Source: Limonium bicolor (Eukaryota; Streptophyta; Magnoliopsida; Caryophyllales; Plumbaginaceae). Taken from it: DNA of 64,000 nt. The translations under genes and the position numbers were made by a program. Below, one piece after another: positions 12,101 through 22,300 of the stretch (the stretch's first letter is position 1; the number at the start of each line of letters is the position of its first letter). The notes beneath the pieces are model-generated. The model made no database searches, had not been told where the DNA came from, and worked only from the letters and a program-made list of their open reading frames with translations. The DNA lies in assembly GCA_023374045.1 (NCBI GenBank), contig CM041778.1, positions 290,509,533 through 290,573,532 of the forward strand. Reading direction: 5' to 3'.

Positions 12101-13075
12101 GAATCAAAGGCACTTCTTAGTGGTTTTTCCTGAGAATCTTGGGGCTCATGAGTTATGGTTGTAAATCTCTTGAAAAGAGGATTCCAACGAGCTATCAAGC
12201 TTGTGATTTGGAGCTAGGACGAGAAAGTTATGATTTCTACAAGGAAGGTGTTCTTTAAGGCTCAAAACTAAGAACATGGATTGTTTTGTGTTGTTTCTTC
12301 AAAGAGAGGAGGAGCTATGACCTTGGGAGCTCTCATTTGACAGGTAAGAGTCTGATTAATGATTCACTAAGGGGACAAGATGCTTTGGCAATTAATGAAA
12401 GTCTTAGTAGTTGAAATAGTGAATTAAAAGCAAATTAGACTTGGTGACTCACCCCCATGTCGGCAGCCCTATCCTCTTTTGATCTGATTTTTTTGTTTTA
12501 CCTTGTATTTATGTAACTTTATTTATTAAACTCGTTCTAATGACTTATACCATGTGTTAGGTATGTTACATAGCCAAAAATGCCTTAAAACACATTTTAT
12601 GTGCTTCCGGGTTCACATTGATTATGCAATTTTTTGGCTAGTTTAAATGTGTTCTTAGTACATTTACAACCTTTAGAAACTTTGTTCGTGAAATAGCATG
12701 TTGCTCATTCCAATTTAAACCAAGTCGTTTAGTGGTTTCTCCTTGACTTTCGTCAGTTTAGTACCGGTTTTTGTGTGGACTTGTATACTTAATTTGTGTG
12801 TACACGTAATGGTTCCTATGACCATTTTATTGTTGTTCCCTTATTCCTTATTGGTATTTAGGCTCATTAGCCTTTTAGTTCCATGTAAATGCTTAAGGCA
12901 CATTTTTCCTTAAAGCACATTTTCGTGCTCTAAGGTGCGTTTTCGGTTTAAACGCTTAAGGTATGTTTTTTGTGTACATTGTTGTTTAACTCTTTTCTAA
13001 TGTTTCTAAGGCATTTATAGCCTTAGTAATTATAATTAGATAGTTCATCAATATATTAAGGTTTGGGGTATTTCA
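9114..13075 (-). repeat. E1 3' LTR
   Basis: 3,962 bases from TGTAACACCCCAAC to GGTATTTCA, ending next to the polypurine tract. It is closely similar to 19357-23369 throughout. The largest difference I see is about 50 bases present in the right copy near 22035-22095 and absent here near 11815. A GGCCCGAAGGGGCTCAGCAC hairpin at about 9484-9503 next to TTTGCAG (minus strand) is shared with other subfamilies. The stretch from 10700 to 12050 is AT-rich without further features. Confidence 0.93.
10480..10687. repeat. CTATTCAYGTATACGT repeat array in the E1 3' LTR
   Basis: About ten copies of a 16-25 base unit built around the palindrome ACGTATACGT. Its partner array is at 20700-20905 in the other LTR. 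Confidence 0.85.
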
Positions 13076-13092
13076 ATCTACCCCCCTTAAAA
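13076..13092 (-). other. Polypurine tract of E1
   Basis: Minus strand TTTTAAGGGGGGTAGAT directly abuts the 3' LTR start TGAAATACCCC. From here to 13382 lies the untranslated 3' part of the interior, with no other feature seen. Confidence 0.9.
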
Positions 13093-13382
13093 GAACTTTG
13101 TCCCCAAAGTTCCTATGCATCTAATATCTCTTAGAATACACAGGTAACTTCTCATACAAAATCACATAGATCACACAACAGTATATACGCTTTCTGACTT
13201 ATAATGTCTGCCACATTTATTAAGGTTCAGACTCATAAGGTCTGTCACAAAGTATGATACATACTTAACACTAAGTAAGCAACAAACAACAATCAACACT
13301 ATGTGATCATATGCTTACAAACTCAAAAGCGAAAAGGCTCTACCCCCTTAAAAGGGGTACGCCCTGTACCCTTACAAGAAAT

Positions 13383-14850
13383 CTAGTCTATAAAGAGCGA
13401 AGGGTACTTCGCCCGCATCTTATCCTCTAACTCCCAAGTAGCCTCCTCGACGTCCTGGTTGGACCAGAGAACCTTCACCAGTCTCACTGACTTGTGGAGT
13501 GTCCCTAGTCTTCGTCCAGAATCCTCTGAGGGGTCTCTACTGATCTCATGGTTGGCTCTATGGTTAGCGTTCGGCCTGCAAAACATGGGAGGGGTGGTGC
13601 ATGTATTTCTTAAGCTGTGAGACGTGGAAAACATCATGCACTTTACCCAGCTCACCAGGTAGGTTTAACCTGTAAGCAACTGGGCCCACCCGCTCCGTAA
13701 TGGTATATGGACCTACAAACTTTGGGCTCAACTTGCCCTTTTGTCCAAATCTAAATATTCCCTTCATCGGCGAAACCCGAAGAAATACCTGATCGTTCAC
13801 AGAGAACTCTAAGTCTCGTCATCGTATCAGCATACGACTTCTGTCTATCCTGGGCTGCCTTCATATTCTCTCGAATTGCTGAACCTCAGCCTGAACTTGC
13901 TCTAAATACTCCGGTCCTATAATAACCGTTTCACTTGACTCATCCCAACATAGTGGCGTGCGACACGGTCTGCCGTACAATGCTTGGAAAGGTGCCATCT
14001 TGATCGTAGCATGATAGCTATTATTGTATGAGAATTCGATCAGATGCAACTTATCGATCCAACTGCTCTGGAAGTCCAAGGCACATGCTCGTAACATGTC
14101 CTCAAGTGTCTGAATCGTACGCTCAGTCTGACCATCTGTCTGAGGGTGGAACGCGGTACAGCTTCAATTCTGTACCCAGCGCTTCCCGTGTAGTTTTCCA
14201 GTATCTCGAAAGGAATCTGGTGTCTCTGTCAGATACTATGGTCTTAGGTATCCGTGGTGTCTCATGATCTCCTTATCGAACAGTTCAGCAAGCTTCGTTA
14301 CCTTCCAAGTGTCCTTCATCGGTATGAATCGGGCTACCTTGGTCAGGCGATCAACTACAACCCATATCATGTTCAGACCTCCCCTGGTAGGTGGGAGTCC
14401 AACCACGAAATCCATGGAGATATCATGAAACTTCCACTCTGGAACTGGCATTGATTGAACCATGCCTCCAGGTCGCCTGTGCTCGAACTTTACCTTCTGG
14501 CAAGTTAGGCACCTCACTACAAACTCAGTAACGTCACTCTTCATCCCAGTCCACCAGAAGTAACGCTTCATGTCTTTATACATTTTCGAAGCTCCCGGAT
14601 GGATAGAAACAGAAGAACAGTGTGACTCTCGTAGAATGCGCTCCTTCAGCTCAGTGCTGCTGCGAGGAATGCATAATCGGCCCTTCAACCTGATCAGATC
14701 ATCATCATGTAATTCGAAGTCATATTTCTGGCTCTCGAATGTACCCTCTATCAGCTTCTGCCTGATCTCCATCATATATGAATCGCTCTGCTGAGCCTCT
14801 CGCACCTCGTCAATCAAGCTAGAACTAGCAACCATAGCATGAAGCGAGTG
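13383..14850 (-). pseudogene. E1 pol, integrase and chromodomain-like tail, frameshifted
   Basis: It encodes a decayed integrase. From about 14622 there is an HHCC zinc finger (H and H seven residues apart, then CLTC), followed by the core start MDFVVGLPP and VVVDRLTK. The frame is lost near 14250, just before the second catalytic Asp (the SDRD site seen intact in E6), again near 14160 before the catalytic Glu, and again near 13870 and 13800. The GPF/Y-type region ([19 protein letters not shown]) is readable at about 13640-13720. The C-terminus, VLWSNQDVEEATWE and onward, is the chromodomain-like tail of plant chromoviruses. The intact relative is E6 at 62891-64000. Confidence 0.88.
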
Positions 14851-16258
14851 TGCTCGACGACTCAGAGCATCAGCTACAACATTGGCCTTCCCTTCTTTGT
14901 ACTGGAGGTCAATGTCGTAGTCCTTCAGGAACTCTAACCATCTTCTCTGTCTCATATTCAACTCCTTCTGAGTGAATATGTACTTTAAGCTTTTATGGTC
15001 GGTGTAGACTGTCAAACTAACTCCGTATAAGTAATGGCGCCATATCTTCAAGGCGAAGACTACAGCTCCCAACTCAAGATCGTGTGGGGCAGTTTTCCTC
15101 ATGTTTCTTCAGCTGGCGAGAGGCATAAGCAACTACCTTGCCATGCTGCATGAGTACACAACCCAATCCCCTACCTGATGCGTCACAATATACCTCAAAT
15201 CCCTCTGTACCGTCTGGGATAGTCAGAATAGGTGCAGAAGTCAATGAGTCCTTCAAGCTCTGAAATGAACTCTCACAGTCATCTGTCCATACAAACGGTG
15301 CATCCTTCTTCATCAAACTGGTCATTGGCTTGCTGACCTTAGAAAAGTCCTTAACAAATCTCCTGTAATAACCTGCCAAGCCGAGGAAACTCCTGATGTC
15401 GGTAACTGACTTCGGCCTTGGCCAGGTGCGCACGGCGTCAATCTTTGCTGGATCCACTGAGATCCCAGCATCTGAGATGACATGACCAAGGAAAGAGACC
15501 TGGTCAAGCCAAAACTCACACTTGGAGAACTTAGCATAAAGCTGGTTCTCCCTTAGTATCTCTAAAACTTGTCTCAAGTGACTTTCATGTTCACCTCTCG
15601 ACCCTGAATATATGAGTATATCATCGATGAAGACCACAACTGACTTGTCCAACTGTTCCCTGAACAAACGGTTCATCAAATCCATAAATATCGCCGGTGC
15701 GTTCGACAAACCAAACGGCATCACTGTAAACTCGTAGTGGCCATATCTCGTCCGGAATGCCGTCTTCTCAATATCTTTCTCTCTAACAGGAATCTGATGA
15801 TACCCTGATCTGAGATCAATCTTGGAGAAACAGATGCCCCTTTCAATTGATCAAATAAATCATCTATGCGTGGTAGCGGATACTTGTTCTTTATTGTAAC
15901 AGTATTCAACTCCCTGTAGTCGATGCAGAGGCGGAGACTGCCATCCTTCTTCTTCACGAAGAGTACTGGCGCTCCCCATGGTGATACACTAGGCCGCACA
16001 AACCCTTTGTCGAGCAGGTCTCTCAGCTGTTCTTTCAATTCATTCATCTCAGCTGGAGCCATGCGGTAAGGCGCCTTGGCTATCGGTCCGTTCCTGGTAG
16101 CAGCTCGATGGTGAACTCTACCTCCCGTGGTGGTGGCATGCCGGGTAGTTCCCTTGGAAAGAGGTCGGGAAACTCCGACACCACTGGTACTTTGGGGTCG
16201 AACTCTGAATCTCTCTCTATATCCTGAACATAGCAGAGGTACACTTCTTTCTTCTTTC
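14851..16258 (-). pseudogene. E1 pol, reverse transcriptase and RNase H, frameshifted
   Basis: The linker ([17 protein letters not shown]) leads into RT. Visible RT motifs are [28 protein letters not shown] and the catalytic FIDDILIYS (near 15625). RNase H shows [14 protein letters not shown] and [11 protein letters not shown] and ends at VADALSRR. Single-base losses shift the frame near 16090 (between linker and RT), 15832 (after DQLKGASV) and 15085 (inside RNase H). The stretches between them are open and well conserved, so the decay is recent relative to the age of the family. Confidence 0.9.
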
Positions 16259-16746
16259 TCAGCTCTCGATACATGGCCATAGCGGTGATGATCTTGGTTG
16301 AAGGCTCTCTAGGTCTCGGCGGTATGATATAGTAACCCCAGACGGACTCCTGAGTAGCAGTCGGTGCTCGGCGCAGAGGATACGACCCTTGTGCCGCTCC
16401 AACCAGTTCATCCCGAATATAACATCAAACCCTAAATCTCTGAACTCAATCAAGGTGATAGGAAAGTCTTCTCCTCTAATTCGGATAGTGGCTGCTCGGT
16501 AGTAGCGAGTGCATCGAACCTTCTCCTTAGACGGGAGCGTAACCGTGAAGTCTGGCAGCTCGTCAGCGTCTAGCCCCAACCTCCTTGCAAATGATGATGA
16601 GACGAAGGTATGCGAGGCCCCTGAGTCGAATAGTACTGATGCATCAACGCCATTGATCGGAAAGGTACCCGTGAGGATAGTGCCGCTCTCATCGGCCTGT
16701 GCCTCTGTGAGTAAGCTTAACGCACCTTCCGAACCGAATCCACAAC
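16259..16746 (-). pseudogene. E1 pol, aspartic protease
   Basis: Retroviral-type aspartic protease that would cut the polyprotein. The active site is VLFDSGASHTF near 16620, and a second conserved block (FDVIFGMNWL) is near 16400. The domain is open to about 16300, where the frame shifts. Upstream, CGFGSEGALSLLTEAQADES leads into the domain. I start it at 16746 because a splice acceptor (ACATAG, 16747-16752) is followed here by codons in the protease frame. Confidence 0.88.
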
Positions 16747-16879
16747 CTATGTATTTCATAAGGATCATAAGTACTGATGGTATAATACGAGTCGAAAACG
16801 AGTAATCAGCACTGATATTATTTAAACCATCCTTTTACATTATGAGTTTTCTATTACAATACTTCAGTGTATTACATGG
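16747..16879 (-). other. Spacer between AlkB stop and protease, intron-like
   Basis: AT-rich sequence following the AlkB stop codon. It has a CTGAT branch-point-like motif and ends in ACATAG before the protease frame. If the AlkB exon is skipped, it would be the 3' end of a 994-base intron (16747-17740). Confidence 0.5.
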
Positions 16880-17569
16880 CTAGTACTTCCTAAAGGTTAA
16901 GTTCAGCGTCCAGGTCTCATGTGTGTGGCATTGATTACTGTCGATGGTGCCGTATTCAACTTAATCCTCTTGATACCGTGATACAGCATTCTCGATTTTC
17001 CACCCATGATTAGAATATCTCCTGACTTAAGTACCACTTTCTGGGCAAGGTCTACGCGCTTCTGCTCGCCATATAGGAATTCGGCGTCGTCTCCAATGGA
17101 CCAAGACACTACGGGTATCCCTCGGTTAAGAGACTCCGCTGTCTCGTCCTTATCTTGGTGTAGTCCAAGTCGTCCCTCCTTTTCGTAGAAGTTGATAATG
17201 CAGAGGTCTGCTTCAAGGTTCGGGATTGGATCGCCTCAAGTTGTTGAGCAATCCCTACGGCTTGTGTATTAACCGTATGATACTCCTCAGGTATCTCTGG
17301 TGGTGTTGTTCCATCCACTGCTCTCGTCTTTTGGTAAGTGTTGGTGTAAGGGTTCCAGTTCTTACCCAAGCACATCATTCTTAGCTTCATTCTCGATCCA
17401 GGGTATTCCGGTGTATAGAAACCTCCCGGTCCCACTCCTAGCTGGCTACATCTCCTGATGATGGCGATTTGTGCCTTTGGTGACAGGTATCCTTTTAATA
17501 AGATCATACCTGGCCGGATGACCTGACACTGCTCCCTTGGGAATTCGTGAATCTTTAGGTCGGTCTCTT
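16880..17569 (-). pseudogene. AlkB-like 2OG-Fe(II) dioxygenase exon captured in E1
   Basis: The translated pieces match the plant AlkB-homologue family (ALKBH1-like): VIRPGMILLKGYLS, then GPGGFYTPEYPG, MMCLGKNWNPYT, INFYEKEGRLGLHQDKDE, SWSIGDDAEFLYGEQ, LKSGDILIMGGKSR, LYHGIKRI, and THMRPGR with LNLTFRKY before a TAG stop. AlkB proteins remove alkyl groups from nucleic acid bases by oxidation. The Fe(II) ligands are readable: H-Q-D at 17152-17160 and the distal His at 16978-16980. The 2-oxoglutarate Arg (16906-16908) and the R-x5-R spacing can also be read. There are two breaks: a frameshift near 17233 and a one-base loss at about 16905. About 215 codons cover the catalytic domain; the N-terminal region of cellular homologues is absent. 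It lies in sense between gag and protease. Confidence 0.88.
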
Positions 17570-17740
17570 CTAGCTAGGTGTTGAAGGTATTGGACAAATG
17601 TTGAAGTTTCCTAAGGTGGTAATAATTTATCTTACATGAGTTCTAATTAACTAACTAGAAACTCACTCAAAATATAGTCACTGATTCATGCATGAAATGC
17701 GATAAGCATACAGTTTCTCCCTAATAGGTTGTAGTGGTAC
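17570..17740 (-). other. Predicted intron between gag and the AlkB exon
   Basis: 171 bases, donor CCAG|GTACCA, acceptor CTAGCTAG|AAGAG, with stops in the gag frame. Removing it joins the gag codon CCA plus G to AA, giving GAA, in the AlkB frame (then GAG ACC GAC). The exact in-frame join of two unrelated domains supports it. Confidence 0.65.
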
Positions 17741-18090
17741 CTGGTCTCGATGAGGGTTCAGCCTCGTCTTCCCGGTCCACCATATGTAGTGCAGGCGGCC
17801 CTGATCGCTGGACAACCCGGGGTCCCCTGTTAGCAGCTGGCTGTGTCGCCTTTGGACCGTCGGTTCCAGGATTCGGAGCGGCCACGCCCTTGCCCTTGGC
17901 CTTCCACCCAGGTCTATAGGCTTTACTCTCGGGGTTTCTGAAACATTCGAAAGCTCGGTGTCCGAAACACCACAGAAATTGCACTCCACCTTATTGCCTT
18001 CACAATCAACTCCAGGGTGGTCTTGGTTGCACCTGCGACAATTGTAGCGGCGCTTATATCCCCCGCCGGTCCCCTTGCCGGTCTCAGTAC

Positions 18091-18170
18091 CTGTTTGCTT
18101 ACAACATTAGTAATTGAATTTCAAGGGTTGATATCTGACTGTTAACTCAATTTAAGGAGTTACTTGTTAC
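18091..18170 (-). other. Predicted intron 2 in E1 gag
   Basis: 80 bases, donor AAAGG|GTAACA, branch-like TTACTAAT, acceptor GCAAACAG|GT. Splicing joins PKG to TETGKG in frame and removes a TAA stop. Confidence 0.65.
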
Positions 18171-18417
18171 CCTTTGGTGCAGGCGAGCGCAGAGGCTTCG
18201 CTGCTATGCCGTAGGTTTGCTTTTGTGGCTCTTCAGCAGCCTTAGGTTGGTTACCTTTTGAGCCTTTCTGGGGTGGGGGCTGGTACTTACCTTTCTTCTG
18301 TCCCCCTGCCCCTGATTGTCAGAGCTATTCCAGCAACTTTTCTCTTCAGTGCCTGATCTTCGTCCCTCAGCTGGACGGTGATTTCAACTTTAGCAGCGGC
18401 ATGATAGCACTCCTGCT

Positions 18418-18489
18418 CTTAAAAATATCAGTCTCACATTCATTCTCATATAACGTTCATTCATTTCAACTAATCTCAACTTTCTTTAC
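18418..18489 (-). other. Predicted intron 1 in E1 gag
   Basis: 72 bases, AT-rich, donor TTGCAG|GTAAAG, acceptor TTTTTAAG|AGCAG. This acceptor keeps the frame into ECYHAAAK. The next AG, five bases on, would shift it. Read through, the frame stops at TGA just inside the intron. Confidence 0.6.
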
Positions 18490-19325
18490 CTGCAAGGTAG
18501 TAGCTTGCCGGGCCCATGCCATAGCGTAGTCGGTGGCTCAGCCCGCCATAGAAGCGGTCGACCAGAATCTGGTCTGAATATCCCAATCCTGGTAGAAGAC
18601 GGATAAGAGCGGTGAACTGAGAGTAGTAGTCGTCCACCGTCATCTTGTCAGTCTGCTTCAGCGCGTCCAACTCTAAACGCTTCTTAGTCTGGACATGGGT
18701 GGGGTAGTACTTGGCTCTCAGCAAGGCCGCGTACTGCTCCCAGCCGAAGTTGGGGTTGGCCACATGATCGGCCCTAACTAGCTTCCACCAATCGCCGCCG
18801 CATCCTTCAGGTAGAACGCAACAAGTCTTACCTTGGCTCCTGCAGGTATATCAAGAGTCTCGAAGGCGGTCTCCAGCTCTAAGATGTACGCCTCAAGTTT
18901 GGTGGGGTCTGTCTCCACTCTAAACGGTGGGGGTCGAAGGTCAGCGAGACTCTTCACCCAGTTTGGCTCCCGGGGCTGTGGTGGTGGAGCAGGCGGTCCC
19001 GCACCGGGCTGATAGCCCATGTGCCCCAGGGCGGCAGCAACGATCTCAGCTATCGTCTGTCCACCCGGGATCTCAGCAGCCTCATCTCCTTCTTCGCCAC
19101 GGCCTCGGCCTCGTCATCTTCTTCCTGACATCTAAATAAGTATAAATGCACAGTAAGCTCGTGATTACAAAGGCTTTGGTCTAAGCGTTTACAACATCCT
19201 CTAAACAGTAAGATAATCCACTCTAATTAGTGGTTATCTGACTCAGCTCACAATACTATCTCACACCCAAACCCATGACTATTACTCTAACTCGGTACCT
19301 ACTCTAGTTCGGTAACTCTAGTCTT

Positions 19326-19351
19326 CAGAGCGTAACTACGCTCTGATACCA
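19326..19351 (-). other. E1 primer-binding site with overlapping hairpin
   Basis: Minus strand TGGTATCAGAGC at 19340-19351 is a perfect 12-base match to the 3' end of plant initiator tRNA-Met, five bases from the 5' LTR. PBS bases CAGAGC also form the 5' arm of a hairpin with loop AGTT and 3' arm ACGCTCTG. The leader from here to 19132 is untranslated. Confidence 0.92.
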
Positions 19352-19356
19352 CTTTT

Positions 19357-22300
19357 TGTAACACCCCAACTGCTAAACCTGAACCATCACATAACAAACC
19401 TGCAACAATATTACAACACAGCGGAAGAAAATACTAAAAGTTGGTGTTACCGCCGTTAGTCACCCACGTGACTAACTAGGCTTATTCCAGTCTCAAGCTA
19501 CGGTCTGACGGACCCGAGTGTACCGAACATAAGTGCGTACAAAGTCTTAAAACAAAATGCAATACCGAGTTCGAAGTATCTCTCCTATTATTACAACTTA
19601 CTACCACAGTTTATAAAGCGAGTGTACAGGCACACTCGTAATGCAAATTAAACCCTTAGTGCTCTACCCACTCCTACTCTCAGGTTGGGTCCTCGTCTGG
19701 CACCTACCTGCAAAGTTTAAATCACAGGCCCCAAGGGGCTCAGCACATGGCTGGTACAGAAAACGTGCAGCCCACAAGCTACAAGGCTACACACGACTAC
19801 TTTGTCGTATACATGCAGTTGATTATTCATACAAATAATAATAAGAAGTACGATAACAACAACACACATGTGAAACATTCACAGCTCAAATAAATCGAAC
19901 GTCGTAATGGACGCCCATTAATGAGTAAGTTAGATTCCTAATCCTGAGGCCTGAGAATTGTTTAGTTCTCGTGTTTGACCATACCTTATAAGTGTCAACC
20001 ATTCTCCTATTAGAATTGGTTGTTCTCTAACTGAATTGTTTATTTTTGTCGGGTCAAAGTAACCCTAGCCAATGAGTTATTAGCTCCATTGGTTTAATAA
20101 ACATTAATTCTTAAGTTATAAGGGGTGTAGGCTTGACCCTCCTGCGCCTCCCGAATTTGCCTCCCACCTCGAACTGTTCACTCGAGCTGGTCGGGTCAGT
20201 TTGTCGACCCTAGGGCGTAGACGAGATCGGAAGAAGATCTGATACAGATGCCGACCTCCTATCCTAAGCATGCATGACCGGAGTCAGTCCCGGATTCCTC
20301 TCCTCACAAGTTCCAGTTAGTTGAAGTCTCATTGACAATTGGTTAGTTAAACCTCTCTCGGTATTAACCTACTAACAACTTGGAGTATTTGTAACCTTAT
20401 ACAATTGTTACTAAACATAGTTAATGAACAAGCTCTGAATCAAATCGTGTTAGTGTGCAATGGACACACAATAACAATATAGTAAATCGGTTTCATGCTT
20501 AATCCTGTTTGGTCGTATCACAATAACACATAGCACATAAACCGAGGTAGACCCCATTAGCAAACAAGCTACAAGAATCCCATACCTTAGCCTATCGACG
20601 TTCATCCACTCCCAGATGTTGTCTCGTCTATTCTGGTCACCTTACTCCGCTCCTATAGTTCATTAGGACGGCGTGGTTAAATAACTTAATTTTCGTATTT
20701 TCACTATTCACTGTATTTTCACTATTCACCGTATTTTACTATTCACCTATACGTATTCTACTATTCACGTATACGTCTCGTATTTGACTATTCATATATA
20801 TATAGTTACTATTCATGTATATGTATTTACTATTCATTTATACGTATTTACTATTCATTTATACGTATACTATTCACGTATACGAGTACTATTCATGTAC
20901 ACTAAAATTTTTCGTATACGTCCGTATGATACTCCGTATCATACGTATTTATTTCATTTCCCAATATAACTTGTATTTTCAGTCAAAATACCTTAAGTAA
21001 TGATTTCTCCTATACTTATTAAATTACGGGTATACCCCTCGTATACCTTAAGTTATATACGGGTCTCGTTTAACCCCGTCTTAACTCTGTTTCTTTTACA
21101 ACTTGTTTCTAAATTCTTTATTTAATTTCCTTAACCTTCTAAACACATAAAAATGTTTTATTTACATTACTTACCCATAGTTTTCTTTGAATCCCTATTT
21201 TATTCATAATAAGTTCTAAACTTGTTATTTTTATTTCTAATTTCTTCCAAAGTCTTACTTAACTAATTTCTTTTATACTTTTGGTCAATTACCAAAATAT
21301 ACCCATGTTTGACCAGTCTTTTATGGTCAAACCCTCTAACTTTTCATTATTTACAATATTACCCCTAAAGTTAATTTAACTTAACTTTTTATTCCTTTAT
21401 CCTTTTAATATCTAATCTTTTGCTACAAATTTTATTCTAGCTCCTCTAAACATTTTACAAACTGTCACTGACCACGTTTGACCACGTTTGACAAGGGAAA
21501 TTACCATTTTACCCTTGTGGTCTTTTCTTTTATCCTAACTCCTTTATTAACCAATTTAACTCTAATTAATTTCTAATTTTCGTCACTAATTTTCCTACAA
21601 ATTTTTGAACATCAAAAATCATTTTAAACATCTCTAAATTACCAGGTTTAATTATCTAAAGTTGTAGTATACATATACTATCTTTTATTAACTTTAAATA
21701 TACCAAAAACCTTATAAATTCTAGTAATACTTATAAACTCTTTATAAATTGTAAATTTAATTCTACAATTATTTTCTCATCATCTAAACATCATAAATTT
21801 CATAATAACCCATATATATTTTTGGCAATTATCATATATAACTAAAACTTCTCAAATTTTTACATATTACTCTTAAATATACTAATTCCTTTAATTTAAC
21901 TTAGTTATATAATTTTCCTAACTCACATAAGTTCCCTTAATTTTTGGCCACCCTCTAAATTATAGTATATGAACTTTTATTATATATTATGATAGCTTAT
22001 ATTAAACTTTATATCATAAGGGTTATAAATCTAATTTTAGATTTACAAAATATTAACATTTTCGGTGCCAAAAATTAAATCTAACACCTAATAAATCCGG
22101 CAATAATAAACAAGGTATACAATATGTTATATCATATATAGATCAATATCTAGAACCTTGAAATAGGTAGTTGTAGGATTTACCTTGTATATTAAACTTT
22201 TAGCTTAATATCTAAGGTTGAATTCCTTAGAAATTTTGCCTGCAATTTGCTAAAGGAATTGTCCCCAAAATTATACAATAAGATGAATAATAAGATGGGT

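Larger units (their letters stand above)
17741..19131 (-). pseudogene. E1 gag, split by small introns and decayed
   Basis: Start ATG at 19129-19131; codon 6 is a TGA stop (19114-19116). A Gly/Arg and Pro-rich N-terminus leads to the retrotransposon gag domain (AFETLDIPAGAKVRL, a one-base loss near 18788, then FGWEQYAALLRAKYYP and MTVDDYYSQFTALIRLLPG). After intron 1 comes ECYHAAAKVEITVQLRDED. A frameshift near 18342 and stops TAG (18325-18327) and TGA (18319-18321) follow. After intron 2 there are two zinc knuckles: C-x2-C-x3-H-x4-C at 18002-18040 and C-x2-C...GHRAFEC at 17943-17983, the latter broken by a frameshift. The frame ends at the donor at 17741. It would form the virus-like particle and bind element RNA. 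Confidence 0.85.

Noticed and set aside
14028..14267. Plus-strand frames over the E1 pol region (also 14254-14454 and 16509-16805)
   Set aside because: They are shadows of the minus-strand integrase, RT and protease sequences.
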